Shown in pieces: positions 36,919-44,581 of a DNA stretch of 64,000 nt. The position numbers and the translations under genes were made by a program. The notes under the pieces are model-generated. The model ran no database searches and had not been told where the DNA came from. It was given only the letters and a program-made list of their open reading frames with translations. Position 1 is the first letter of the stretch, and every line of letters starts with the position of its first letter. Source of the stretch: Flocculibacter collagenilyticus (GTDB lineage Bacteria > Pseudomonadota > Gammaproteobacteria > Enterobacterales > Alteromonadaceae); assembly GCF_016469335.1 (NCBI RefSeq), contig NZ_CP059888.1, forward strand, positions 3,857,899 to 3,921,898, read 5' to 3'.

Positions 36919-39609
36919 GTGTTGAATATTAAAAACACCCTTTCTTATTATCGAGATTGCTATAAAGAAGACAGCGCAGATCTTAATTTATGGAATCTCA
37001 CTAAACTAAATAGCGAAGATTACCTCATCTTAGAAGGGCAAGATGACTTAGGCTCTGGTTTTCTTCCTAGACTTCCCATACCTGAAAGTTTTGCTTCGCA
37101 AATGATAAAGCGTATCAATTTGTATCAAAGAGAACGAGTGCTACTGTATGCCCGCTTTATGATTACAGGAAGACTAGAGATAAATGGCGAAGTGAAAACT
37201 GTTGTAGCACCATTAGTATTCAATGAGGCTGAAATAATAAAAGATAAAGGTGATTATTACTTTTCATTAAAAAGTCACGTACTAGAAATTAATGAGTCAT
37301 TAATTCAAACTCTCTTACCAGAAGGAAATAGCACTTTACAAGATGATAACTTAGGTGATTACCACTCTCCATCCTATTGGACTGCGTTATTAAAGAATAG
37401 CCCTCACAAACTAAACCTTGTTGAGCTACTAAATTATCCCTCACTTGTAGATGCCAAAGCGTTAAAAAGAGCACTTAGACAGAAAATACCCTCACTACTG
37501 CCAGCCTCTGTGCTTGCATTTGTTGAAAGATCAAAAAGCAATCGAGGTATTCTGCATGAGCTCGAAACAATAATTTCTTCAGATACATTATCACCTCCTT
37601 TAGCAAACCTTTTTGATACCTCTAACACGCCGTATTATCAGAAAAAACTAAAGTATGACTATCTGCCGGGGTTACTTTCCATTTCTCAAAAAAAGGTTAT
37701 TTCCATTGCGGCGAATGCAAGTTTGGGCTGTGTTTCAGGGCCACCAGGAACAGGCAAAACTTACACAATTGCAGCAATAGCAGCAGAGCATATCGCAAGA
37801 GGTGAATCGGTACTTATTGTTGCAAACAATGAGACAGCTCTTGATGTAATCTCAGAAAAATTAGAGGGCAACTTTAATCTTGGAGATGTATCTATTAGGG
37901 CTGGTCAAAGTGAATTCCTAAAAAAGTTAAAAAGCTACATATCTGATCTACTATCTGGCTACTACTCCAACGATATACAAACACACCCTATAACATGCGA
38001 ATCAGAGTTAAGTGAAATTAATAACACCTTAAATAAACTAGAAAAACGCTTTATTAAGTATTGTCAAAAAACGGTGTATAACGGCCAAAGAATAAAGCGC
38101 CTTGATGAAAGTAATTCGCGCTGGATGAAAAGCATATATTTAGCTTTTACTCGAAATGAGATCCACAGGTTAACCCAAGAGTGGTCCTCTTTAGAGAAGA
38201 TCAACTCTAAGCAGTCAATACGAGAAAAGCTTGCAAGTAATTATCTAAATGCAATAAAAAATGAGAATTTAAAAACGCTAGTTGAAACGCATCGAAAATC
38301 ACTTCAGGCCTTCAACAAGGCTATTCGTAGTCGAACATCAAAAAAACAATTCGAGCAATTTAACGATATTGAATACTCAGCACTACTGTCAGCTTTTCCA
38401 GTTTGGCTTGTAAGCCTAAATTCATTGTATCGAGTATTACCATTAAAAGCAGAAATGTTTGATTTAGTGATTATTGATGAGGCGACACAGTGCAATATTA
38501 CTAGCTGTTTGCCTGCGCTATATCGCGCAAAAAGAGCGATAGTGATAGGAGATACGAAACAACTAAAACATTACTCCTTTCTCGCTAAAAATAAAGAGGC
38601 TCAACTCTTATCTAAAAATAACGTATCAACCAGTACTAATGGTGTACTGAGCTATCGAGACAACTCCATTCTAGATCTAGCATTATGTATGCTTAATAGC
38701 CATCAGCAACTTGCCTTTTTGGACGAACATTTCAGAAGCAAGCCGGAAATAATTCATTTTAGTAACCACTCTTTTTACCAAAATAAGCTAAAAGTTATGC
38801 AGCACAGACCCTGTACCAGTAGTGGGTATCTTCATGTTAAGCGAGTGAATGGCATTAGAAATAATGCAGGGATAAATGAGATAGAAGCATCGCACCTGAT
38901 CGAATCAATAAAACAACAAATTAATGAAGATGGCCAAACGGGACTAATTCACAGTATTGGTGTTATTTCTCCATTTAGACATCAAGCAGAATACTTGTCT
39001 AAGACTGTTAATTCTTGTTTTACTGAGTCTGAGATCACTAAACATAAAATACGCGTAGCAACGCCGTTTGGATTTCAAGGGGAAGAAAGAGATGTCATGT
39101 TCATTTCTTTTGCAGTAGATAATAATTCAAAGAGAACTACGGCATACTTAAACAGAGAAGATGTGTTTAACGTCACCATTACTCGCGCAAGGCAGAAACA
39201 AGTGTTGTTTTTATCTATAGACGAAGCAACGCTTTCAGAAAGCAACTTATTGAAGCGATACATGAATTCAGTTGGTCAGTTTAAAGCGATTCATTTAACA
39301 AAGCCTCAACTTGACGAGTTTCAGAATGAAATTATATCGGAATTAAAAAAACTAAAAATAGAAACATGGTCTGGGTATACGATTGCGGGAGTTGAAATAG
39401 ATATTTTGTGTAAACATAAAGATAAATATCTTGCACTTGACCTAATTGGATACCCTGGACCATGGGAAGGCTTCTTTGAGTTAGACACATATAAAATTTT
39501 CAAACGAGCAGGAATTGAGGTGTTACCGATTAGCTATAGCTTATGGGTTATCAATAGAAGTGTTTGTAAAGAGAAGATTGTAAATATGCTGGGCGCTAAT
39601 CAAATATAA
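36919..39609 (+). CDS. Superfamily 1 helicase with possible C-terminal nuclease domain
   Basis: 896 residues. Walker A GPPGTGKTYT (about residue 275), Walker B LVIIDEATQCN and the UPF1-like motifs GDTKQLKHYSF, LDEHFRSKPEI, TPFGFQGEERDVMF and NVTITRARQKQ define an SF1B (Upf1/Dna2-like) helicase. A 130-residue helical insert separates motifs I and II. The last 70 residues (VEIDILCKHKDKYLALDLIG, then a YKIFKRAGIEVLPI stretch) resemble a VSR/PD-(D/E)xK fold, although catalytic residues are uncertain. The GTG start follows GTGGA. It is a single gene with no partner. Such helicase-nuclease proteins occur in phage defence, but a repair role is equally possible. Confidence 0.8.
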   Translation: MLNIKNTLSYYRDCYKEDSADLNLWNLTKLNSEDYLILEGQDDLGSGFLPRLPIPESFASQMIKRINLYQRERVLLYARFMITGRLEINGEVKTVVAPLVFNEAEIIKDKGDYYFSLKSHVLEINESLIQTLLPEGNSTLQDDNLGDYHSPSYWTALLKNSPHKLNLVELLNYPSLVDAKALKRALRQKIPSLLPASVLAFVERSKSNRGILHELETIISSDTLSPPLANLFDTSNTPYYQKKLKYDYLPGLLSISQKKVISIAANASLGCVSGPPGTGKTYTIAAIAAEHIARGESVLIVANNETALDVISEKLEGNFNLGDVSIRAGQSEFLKKLKSYISDLLSGYYSNDIQTHPITCESELSEINNTLNKLEKRFIKYCQKTVYNGQRIKRLDESNSRWMKSIYLAFTRNEIHRLTQEWSSLEKINSKQSIREKLASNYLNAIKNENLKTLVETHRKSLQAFNKAIRSRTSKKQFEQFNDIEYSALLSAFPVWLVSLNSLYRVLPLKAEMFDLVIIDEATQCNITSCLPALYRAKRAIVIGDTKQLKHYSFLAKNKEAQLLSKNNVSTSTNGVLSYRDNSILDLALCMLNSHQQLAFLDEHFRSKPEIIHFSNHSFYQNKLKVMQHRPCTSSGYLHVKRVNGIRNNAGINEIEASHLIESIKQQINEDGQTGLIHSIGVISPFRHQAEYLSKTVNSCFTESEITKHKIRVATPFGFQGEERDVMFISFAVDNNSKRTTAYLNREDVFNVTITRARQKQVLFLSIDEATLSESNLLKRYMNSVGQFKAIHLTKPQLDEFQNEIISELKKLKIETWSGYTIAGVEIDILCKHKDKYLALDLIGYPGPWEGFFELDTYKIFKRAGIEVLPISYSLWVINRSVCKEKIVNMLGANQI

Positions 39610-39680
39610 GTGATGACATAATCAAAGAGCCTGTATTGAACTTAGGACAACACAAATTTCCAAGCACTACTAGCTTAACT

Positions 39681-40217
39681 TTACTCAGATTTCATACTTT
39701 TATTTAGCAGCATGGTTTGTAACTTATTAACCGTATTTAAGTTTCTTCCTGTTGCATCAACACCAAGGCACTTTTCAATATTAGCAACTAACTTGGAACG
39801 GCCAATACCGTCAGGTGCATATAAATAAAACACATGATTATGGTATGCGTACAGCTCGGTTGGTGTTTTAAGCTGGTTAATCTTATCTAAATCAAGGCTA
39901 GGTTGTGGCTGGCAGAAATAATAATGCACTAGCTTACCTTCGCGCTGTTTAAACGGGTTATTTGCTAATGCTTCGTTAAACGCATCTAATGTGAGTATCA
40001 TCAATGATGGTTTAAACGAAAATTGTTGCTCAATGGATTTTTGAATAGTATCCGTACATGGCAACTGTTCACTTTGAAATACTACGTTGCCAGTTTGAAT
40101 GTAGGTTTGTATATGGTGATAGCCCAACGTTTCAAGCAAAGGCACTAGCTCTTTCATTGGCAGTAAGTTTTTGCCACCTACATTAATTGCACGTAAGAGC
40201 AGAATATAGGTACCCAT
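39681..40217 (-). CDS. DUF1697 family protein
   Basis: 178 residues. The start YILLLRAINVGGKNLLPMKEL and the following GYHHIQTYIQTGNVVFQSE are the signature of DUF1697, a small family without proven function, found across bacteria. The second half (KLVHYYFC and a conserved DGIGRSKL) agrees. It is convergent with the helicase gene and may be co-transcribed with the phosphatase upstream (25 bases apart). Confidence 0.88.
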   Translation of the reverse strand: MGTYILLLRAINVGGKNLLPMKELVPLLETLGYHHIQTYIQTGNVVFQSEQLPCTDTIQKSIEQQFSFKPSLMILTLDAFNEALANNPFKQREGKLVHYYFCQPQPSLDLDKINQLKTPTELYAYHNHVFYLYAPDGIGRSKLVANIEKCLGVDATGRNLNTVNKLQTMLLNKSMKSE

Positions 40218-40242
40218 AATGTATCCTTTACGAATTAATTGG

Positions 40243-41277
40243 TTATAGCAGCTTTATTTTTTCACCCGTATAGGTGCCGCGGTATGCAGACTGATTATTA
40301 AAAAGTAATATTTCACCGTCTTCACCGTTTTTGATGCTGGTATCAACAGCAAAAATGCGACCATCATTTAGTTGTTTTATTTCTTCGCCTGATGTGTGAC
40401 CAACAACAATGCGTGATGCTTTTAATATACTAAGAATTTGATCAACCACTGTATTGGTTAACCCCGCATCAAAATACCCTCGGTACCAAATTGGCCCTGA
40501 AGAAGCATGTAACTGCGAGTAAATAGGGTGCTGCTTCACTGCGGTTTTAGACAAACCGATACTGGCTCGAAAATGCTGATTAATGTCGTGTAAATCTAGC
40601 TGTGAAGAGAGTAATTTTGTTGAAATACCGCCGTGTAAAAATACCGTATCATTAATTTTTATCACCGTAGCTTTTGATCTTAACCAACGACCTAAAACAG
40701 TTTGCTCATTAAACAGCGCCTTGTAATCCGTATTAAGTAACGTAGCCGTTTGATGGTAATTAGGGTGTAAATAATCTAGTCGACCACGTAATACCATGTA
40801 TTCATGATTACCTAATAAAAAATGCACCTTACCACCAGCAGCCTTTGCCTGTTGCTCTAAATTGAACACAAACCATAAGCTATCTAGCACTTGCGGCCCT
40901 CTATCGAATATATCACCCGTAATGACTAAGTGTCCGTCTCCATATATCCATTGATGTTGCTGATTAATAACCTTGTTATTTTTTAAGATATTAAGAAAAA
41001 TATCATGCTGACCGTGGATGTCACTGATTGCCGCAATATGAGTCACACCTTGATAGTACGTCGCTTCTGCAGCAAAGTCGGTAGGGAATGTTTGCTCACT
41101 ACGTTGGACTATGACCTTACCGTTTTCAATCGACTTACTAATAAACTTATCACCTTCAATAAGAATATAAGGACCATCGTTAAACGGATTAGTGTTTATT
41201 GATTGTGCGGCTGCACTGATGCTCATTAACAGGTTGATGAATAAAACTAACCCTACAGCGTTATATGCGTGTTTCAT
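40243..41277 (-). CDS. Exported Shewanella-like protein phosphatase
   Basis: 344 residues with a signal peptide (VGLVLFINLLMSISAAAQS). The metallophosphoesterase motifs are complete: DIHGQHD, GDIFDRGP, LGNHEYM, a histidine in FLHGGIS and VVGHTSGE. Sequence order and length match the Shewanella-like phosphatases of the PPP superfamily, which remove phosphate from proteins and use two metal ions. Being exported, its substrates would be in the periplasm. ORF boundaries are clear. Confidence 0.88.
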   Translation of the reverse strand: MKHAYNAVGLVLFINLLMSISAAAQSINTNPFNDGPYILIEGDKFISKSIENGKVIVQRSEQTFPTDFAAEATYYQGVTHIAAISDIHGQHDIFLNILKNNKVINQQHQWIYGDGHLVITGDIFDRGPQVLDSLWFVFNLEQQAKAAGGKVHFLLGNHEYMVLRGRLDYLHPNYHQTATLLNTDYKALFNEQTVLGRWLRSKATVIKINDTVFLHGGISTKLLSSQLDLHDINQHFRASIGLSKTAVKQHPIYSQLHASSGPIWYRGYFDAGLTNTVVDQILSILKASRIVVGHTSGEEIKQLNDGRIFAVDTSIKNGEDGEILLFNNQSAYRGTYTGEKIKLL

Positions 41278-41327
41278 TAAAAGGTAACCCTCAATAGTAC
41301 TTTATCTTTTGGTACACAGTTATCTCG

Positions 41328-41813
41328 TTAAGCATCCATTTTAATGCAGTCGCCCGCTAGGTGCTCGACATCAATGTCTGTTTTATTTTGACCTATCGCA
41401 GTCATCCCCTTTACTGCCTCTGCATAGCCACACAGCCATGAAATAGGGCTAACTGCACTACCTTCAACGACCGCTGGACGAAAACTTAAATACTTTCCCT
41501 GTAACGGTTCCGGCACATTGTTGCCAAGAAGGATATGAATTGCGCCATTTTTAATTGATACACTTTCTATTTTATTAGAAATAAGCTTATCAGGCGCAGG
41601 CAACCCTGCTTGTTGGTTATTTTCAGGAAAGCGCAGATGTTTTCCATAATACTCAGTAACGGGTTGACGGATATTGTCAGCGTATTGGTAAGCTTCAACG
41701 ACATGCGTTTTCAAGGTGTACATATGATATTGAGGTAATGCAACTGATGACAAAATGCCAACTATTGCGACCACAACCATCAATTCTATCAGTGTAAATC
41801 CATTTTCCTTCAT
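41328..41813 (-). CDS. Type IV pilin-like protein
   Basis: 161 residues. The prepilin leader MKENG is followed by the conserved FTLIELMVVVAIVGILSSVALPQY, with the leader-peptidase site after G5, the glutamate at mature position 5 and one hydrophobic helix. The globular part contains two cysteines near the end (LCGYAEA, GDCIKMD) that may form the D-loop disulphide. Its start overlaps the stop of the PilC-like gene by four bases, so the two are translated together. No other pilus genes are close. Confidence 0.9.
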   Translation of the reverse strand: MKENGFTLIELMVVVAIVGILSSVALPQYHMYTLKTHVVEAYQYADNIRQPVTEYYGKHLRFPENNQQAGLPAPDKLISNKIESVSIKNGAIHILLGNNVPEPLQGKYLSFRPAVVEGSAVSPISWLCGYAEAVKGMTAIGQNKTDIDVEHLAGDCIKMDA

Positions 41814-42667
41814 GACATTACTTCTCCAATTGAAAAGATAGGGATATAAATATTAATAATATAAAATGCGATGCTGCAGAAAAGGATGGGTGCCAGTAAC
41901 AGCTGCATTCTACTTATCATTTGCCACACTTTTTGTTCCAATCTCTCTGTGTGTTTATTAAATAAGCTAAATAATTCAATATTTTTATCTAATCCCAACT
42001 CACTTATTGTATGGATCTTTTTATACAGTTCGCTATCAAGGCTTTCATCTTTTATGGGCAGTGTAATAATATTGTTAAGTTCATTCACTTCTAACAATAT
42101 TGACTTGGGTAAAATAGATTTCTGCCACTGAGTGGCTCCTTGAATGATGATCTTATCCATATTTTTGATCAACACACTGATCATAAAGCTAAACGCGATT
42201 ATGCTTGCAGACACTATCAAGCCTACCATCCAAACCATATTAAATGCTTCAAAATAAGGATTATTTAATCGTGGATATTGCGCAATGAACTCAGAAAAAA
42301 CAGGGTGCACAAACACCTTATGAACACTACTAAGCGCGATGTAAATCAACGCTAAAGACACCATATAATAAAGCTTATTTAATATTGACTCATACTTTTT
42401 TGACGCTTTTAGTTTCTGTTCTAAATCTAGCCCAGCATAATAAGCCAGCGCACTGTGCTCAACCTTTAGACCTGCACTCACTTGCTTATTGCTAACGACC
42501 GCGGCGCGTTCAAATAAGCTTTGCTGCGCTGGCTCAAGTTGATGATTTGAATGAAGTGTAGATAATCCACTGTTCTGATACTGCTGCTCGGCTTCAGCAA
42601 TAGTTCGTCCTTGCTGTAGATATTGTGTGAAAAAACGGCACTTAAAATGAAACTGTGGCCAACTCAT
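41810..42667 (-). CDS. Short PilC/GspF-like inner-membrane assembly protein
   Basis: 285 residues. The C-terminal segment (LAPILFCSIAFYIINIYIPIFSIG) matches the end of PilC/GspF proteins, and there are three membrane helices (about 97-115, 146-172, 257-277). Normal PilC or GspF has about 400 residues and two T2SF domains; here only one cytoplasmic domain lies between helices. A cytoplasmic N-terminus with the ...QQGRTIAEAEQQY pattern precedes the first helix. It probably helps to assemble the pilin encoded just downstream, and would need an ATPase from elsewhere. Confidence 0.7.
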   Translation of the reverse strand: MSWPQFHFKCRFFTQYLQQGRTIAEAEQQYQNSGLSTLHSNHQLEPAQQSLFERAAVVSNKQVSAGLKVEHSALAYYAGLDLEQKLKASKKYESILNKLYYMVSLALIYIALSSVHKVFVHPVFSEFIAQYPRLNNPYFEAFNMVWMVGLIVSASIIAFSFMISVLIKNMDKIIIQGATQWQKSILPKSILLEVNELNNIITLPIKDESLDSELYKKIHTISELGLDKNIELFSLFNKHTERLEQKVWQMISRMQLLLAPILFCSIAFYIINIYIPIFSIGEVMS

Positions 42668-42788
42668 ACTGTCCTTGTTTATGTGTAAATAAATGTGGGC
42701 TGGTATATTATATTTTTATTAATATTGTTGCAAAACATGTTCGTAAGTTATCAGCCCAATAAACCACTATCTATGTATACTCTTGCAC

Positions 42789-43715
42789 TTACTCCACAAT
42801 AAAAGCTAATCCACCCACGATTGCAGCCACTTGCGCATTAATACAATTTTCGTCGTCTACTTTTGGGCTGTCTGGGTAAACTTCCGTTGTTGTTTTATAT
42901 ATCGCATTCGTCACTCCCATACACAGCCCTAACCCTGCTGCTGCGTAATTAATGACACCTTCTTGCTCAATGGCGACCCCAATTAATTTGCCGTTTTCAT
43001 CGGCTGGGGCTATATGAGTAACTTTCGCAACAGATTCTATAATAGCGGTTTGAAAGGCAGTTTGTGGCTGCTTAACGTCGGCAACTAAATAAAAGCCGTC
43101 TGGAATATTCCAATTAGTATGAGTAGAGGCGTCACGGGCAGCTAAAGCAGGTCGGAATTCGGTGTTGTCAGTATCGGTCGTTTCATGTAAATCGAAATGA
43201 GCAATAATTTCACTGGTAATGTTTGCTTGAATGCTAGATAGACACTCCATTAGCTTCGCTGACTCTTCCGCTGGGCTATTACTCAAAAATGAACGATTTG
43301 GATCGACGGCATTGGGATTCCATCGATTAATCGTTTCATATCCCCATGGACTCACACAGGGCACAACCAGAATATTAAATTGGTTCTGGTATTCAGTGGC
43401 AACGGTTTCCAAAAAACGAATCGCGCCATGAACCCCACTGGTTTCATAACCATGAACGCCACCAGTGACTAACACTGTGGGCTTAGTTTCGTCCCACTGC
43501 TGACTTTTCACAATGTATAGTGGATAGCGTGACTCATCATAAGAAAGCGCACCGTACTGCTCTACACTGAAACGGTTAGCTAACGGTGTTATTTTTGCTA
43601 CCACTTCCTCTTGATATGAGCGCTTAACACTTTGCTGAGCCAGCCAGGTTTGCTTTTCTTCTTGTTGCCATTTTTTACCGGGTTGACCAATCGGATAAGC
43701 TTGCTGTTGAGTCAT
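42789..43715 (-). CDS. M14-family metallocarboxypeptidase (succinylglutamate desuccinylase-like)
   Basis: 308 residues. The zinc-site motif is VLVTGGVHGYETSG, with the second ligand region AHFDLHETTDTDN, and the substrate-binding stretch is WNPNAVDPNRSFL. This pattern belongs to the M14 group that includes AstE/aspartoacylase-like and gamma-glutamyl-peptide enzymes. There is no signal peptide, so it is cytoplasmic. Substrate unknown. The 73-residue DUF gene lies just upstream on the same strand. Confidence 0.82.
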   Translation of the reverse strand: MTQQQAYPIGQPGKKWQQEEKQTWLAQQSVKRSYQEEVVAKITPLANRFSVEQYGALSYDESRYPLYIVKSQQWDETKPTVLVTGGVHGYETSGVHGAIRFLETVATEYQNQFNILVVPCVSPWGYETINRWNPNAVDPNRSFLSNSPAEESAKLMECLSSIQANITSEIIAHFDLHETTDTDNTEFRPALAARDASTHTNWNIPDGFYLVADVKQPQTAFQTAIIESVAKVTHIAPADENGKLIGVAIEQEGVINYAAAGLGLCMGVTNAIYKTTTEVYPDSPKVDDENCINAQVAAIVGGLAFIVE

Positions 43716-43766
43716 TGTTGTGCCTTGTATAATTTGTTCGTTTTAGTGTTAGCCATGAAACGCTAA

Positions 43767-43988
43767 CTAGTGGTTTGATATTTCTATCATTTGTTTGATT
43801 TTTATCGCTTTTTCAAAATGATCTAGCTGATGAGTTTGAATCCACCAAGTAGCCACTTCCATTAGTTGCTCGGGATTATCGTTCTTATTCGCAAAAAAAG
43901 CGTAAAACGACAGCCCTACGTTGTTGCCCTTTTGCTTAATTTTTTGGTCGCATACAGCCAGTATCTTTTGTTTTAATTCCGCGTTCAC
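43767..43988 (-). CDS. Small conserved protein (probably DUF6500 family)
   Basis: 73 residues. The pattern ILAVCDQKIKQKGNNVGLSFYAFFANK, then EVATWWIQTHQLDHFEKAIKIKQMI, is strongly conserved in appearance and agrees with a small family I remember as DUF6500; the name is from memory. No signal peptide or membrane segment. Function unknown. Confidence 0.7.
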   Translation of the reverse strand: MNAELKQKILAVCDQKIKQKGNNVGLSFYAFFANKNDNPEQLMEVATWWIQTHQLDHFEKAIKIKQMIEISNH

Positions 43989-44151
43989 GTTGCCTTTCCT
44001 TACATCAACTTAAGCGCTTAGGTTACTTATTTTATGCACAAGAAACTAGCCTAAATAGCTAAATATACTAGAAATTATAAACCGGTTGTATTGTGGCTTT
44101 GATAGTGACGTTAGATAAGATAAACGTGTGAAATGTGGGTAGTAGGTGAAG

Positions 44152-44232
44152 AAGAAAAATTGCCCCAGCAGGTGCCTGCCAGGGCTAAACAAAAGGTTTG
44201 AAGATAACAACCTTCGTACCTCTGTACCCTAC
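44152..44232 (-). ncRNA. spf: Spot 42 RNA, shortened form
   Basis: On the minus strand the RNA begins GTAGGGTACAGAGGTA, the same 16 bases as the start of E. coli Spot 42, continues through a hairpin with an AACCTTTT segment (AGACCTTTT in E. coli), and ends in an 11-bp terminator stem GCCCTGGCAGG/CCTGCTGGGGC followed by AATTTTT. It lies downstream of polA in the same direction, as in E. coli. At about 80 bases it is roughly 30 shorter than the E. coli RNA; the long unstructured middle region is mostly missing. It regulates carbon-use mRNAs with Hfq. Confidence 0.9.
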
Positions 44233-44238
44233 AGGCGA

Positions 44239-44268
44239 AACTATACACACCTAATAAAGAAAATTAAA
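44239..44268 (-). promoter_or_regulatory. Promoter of Spot 42
   Basis: TATAGT (-10) lies seven bases before the first base of the RNA; the -35 is weak (TTTAAT, spacing 17), which fits a promoter under activator or repressor control such as CRP in E. coli. Confidence 0.6.
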
Positions 44269-44402
44269 GCCTATTTTGTAATTTTATTACCAATAAACAC
44301 TACAAATTATACGAAAACCATCAAAACAACTTGATATAACGGATAAATATTACAGTTTTGTGTAGGTTAATTTTTTAATAAGTCAATGCATAAATCGAAG
44401 TC

Positions 44403-44430
44403 AAAAAAAAACCCCGCCATCATGACGGGG
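44403..44430 (-). terminator. Intrinsic terminator after polA
   Basis: On the minus strand CCCCGTCA pairs with TGGCGGGG (one G-U pair), loop of three or four, then nine T. The 150 bases between this and the polA stop contain no gene. Confidence 0.88.
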
Positions 44431-44581
44431 TCAAAACTATTTACATAAAGGGAGAGAAAAAACTTTCTAAAACGTTACTGCTATTAAGTAGGACTAACCT
44501 GATCCCTAAAAGTTCAAATTAATTATCATTTTTTTAAATTAATTTTATTTTCTCAGTTCACCCTTGTTTTGCTTACGCTGA

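Noticed and set aside
44146-44334. 62-codon plus-strand ORF
   Set aside because: It is antisense to Spot 42 and its promoter; the RNA explains the sequence.
44403-44520. Spot 42 directly after polA
   Set aside because: Considered because of the strong terminator there, but the upstream sequence does not match; the true Spot 42 start is at 44232.
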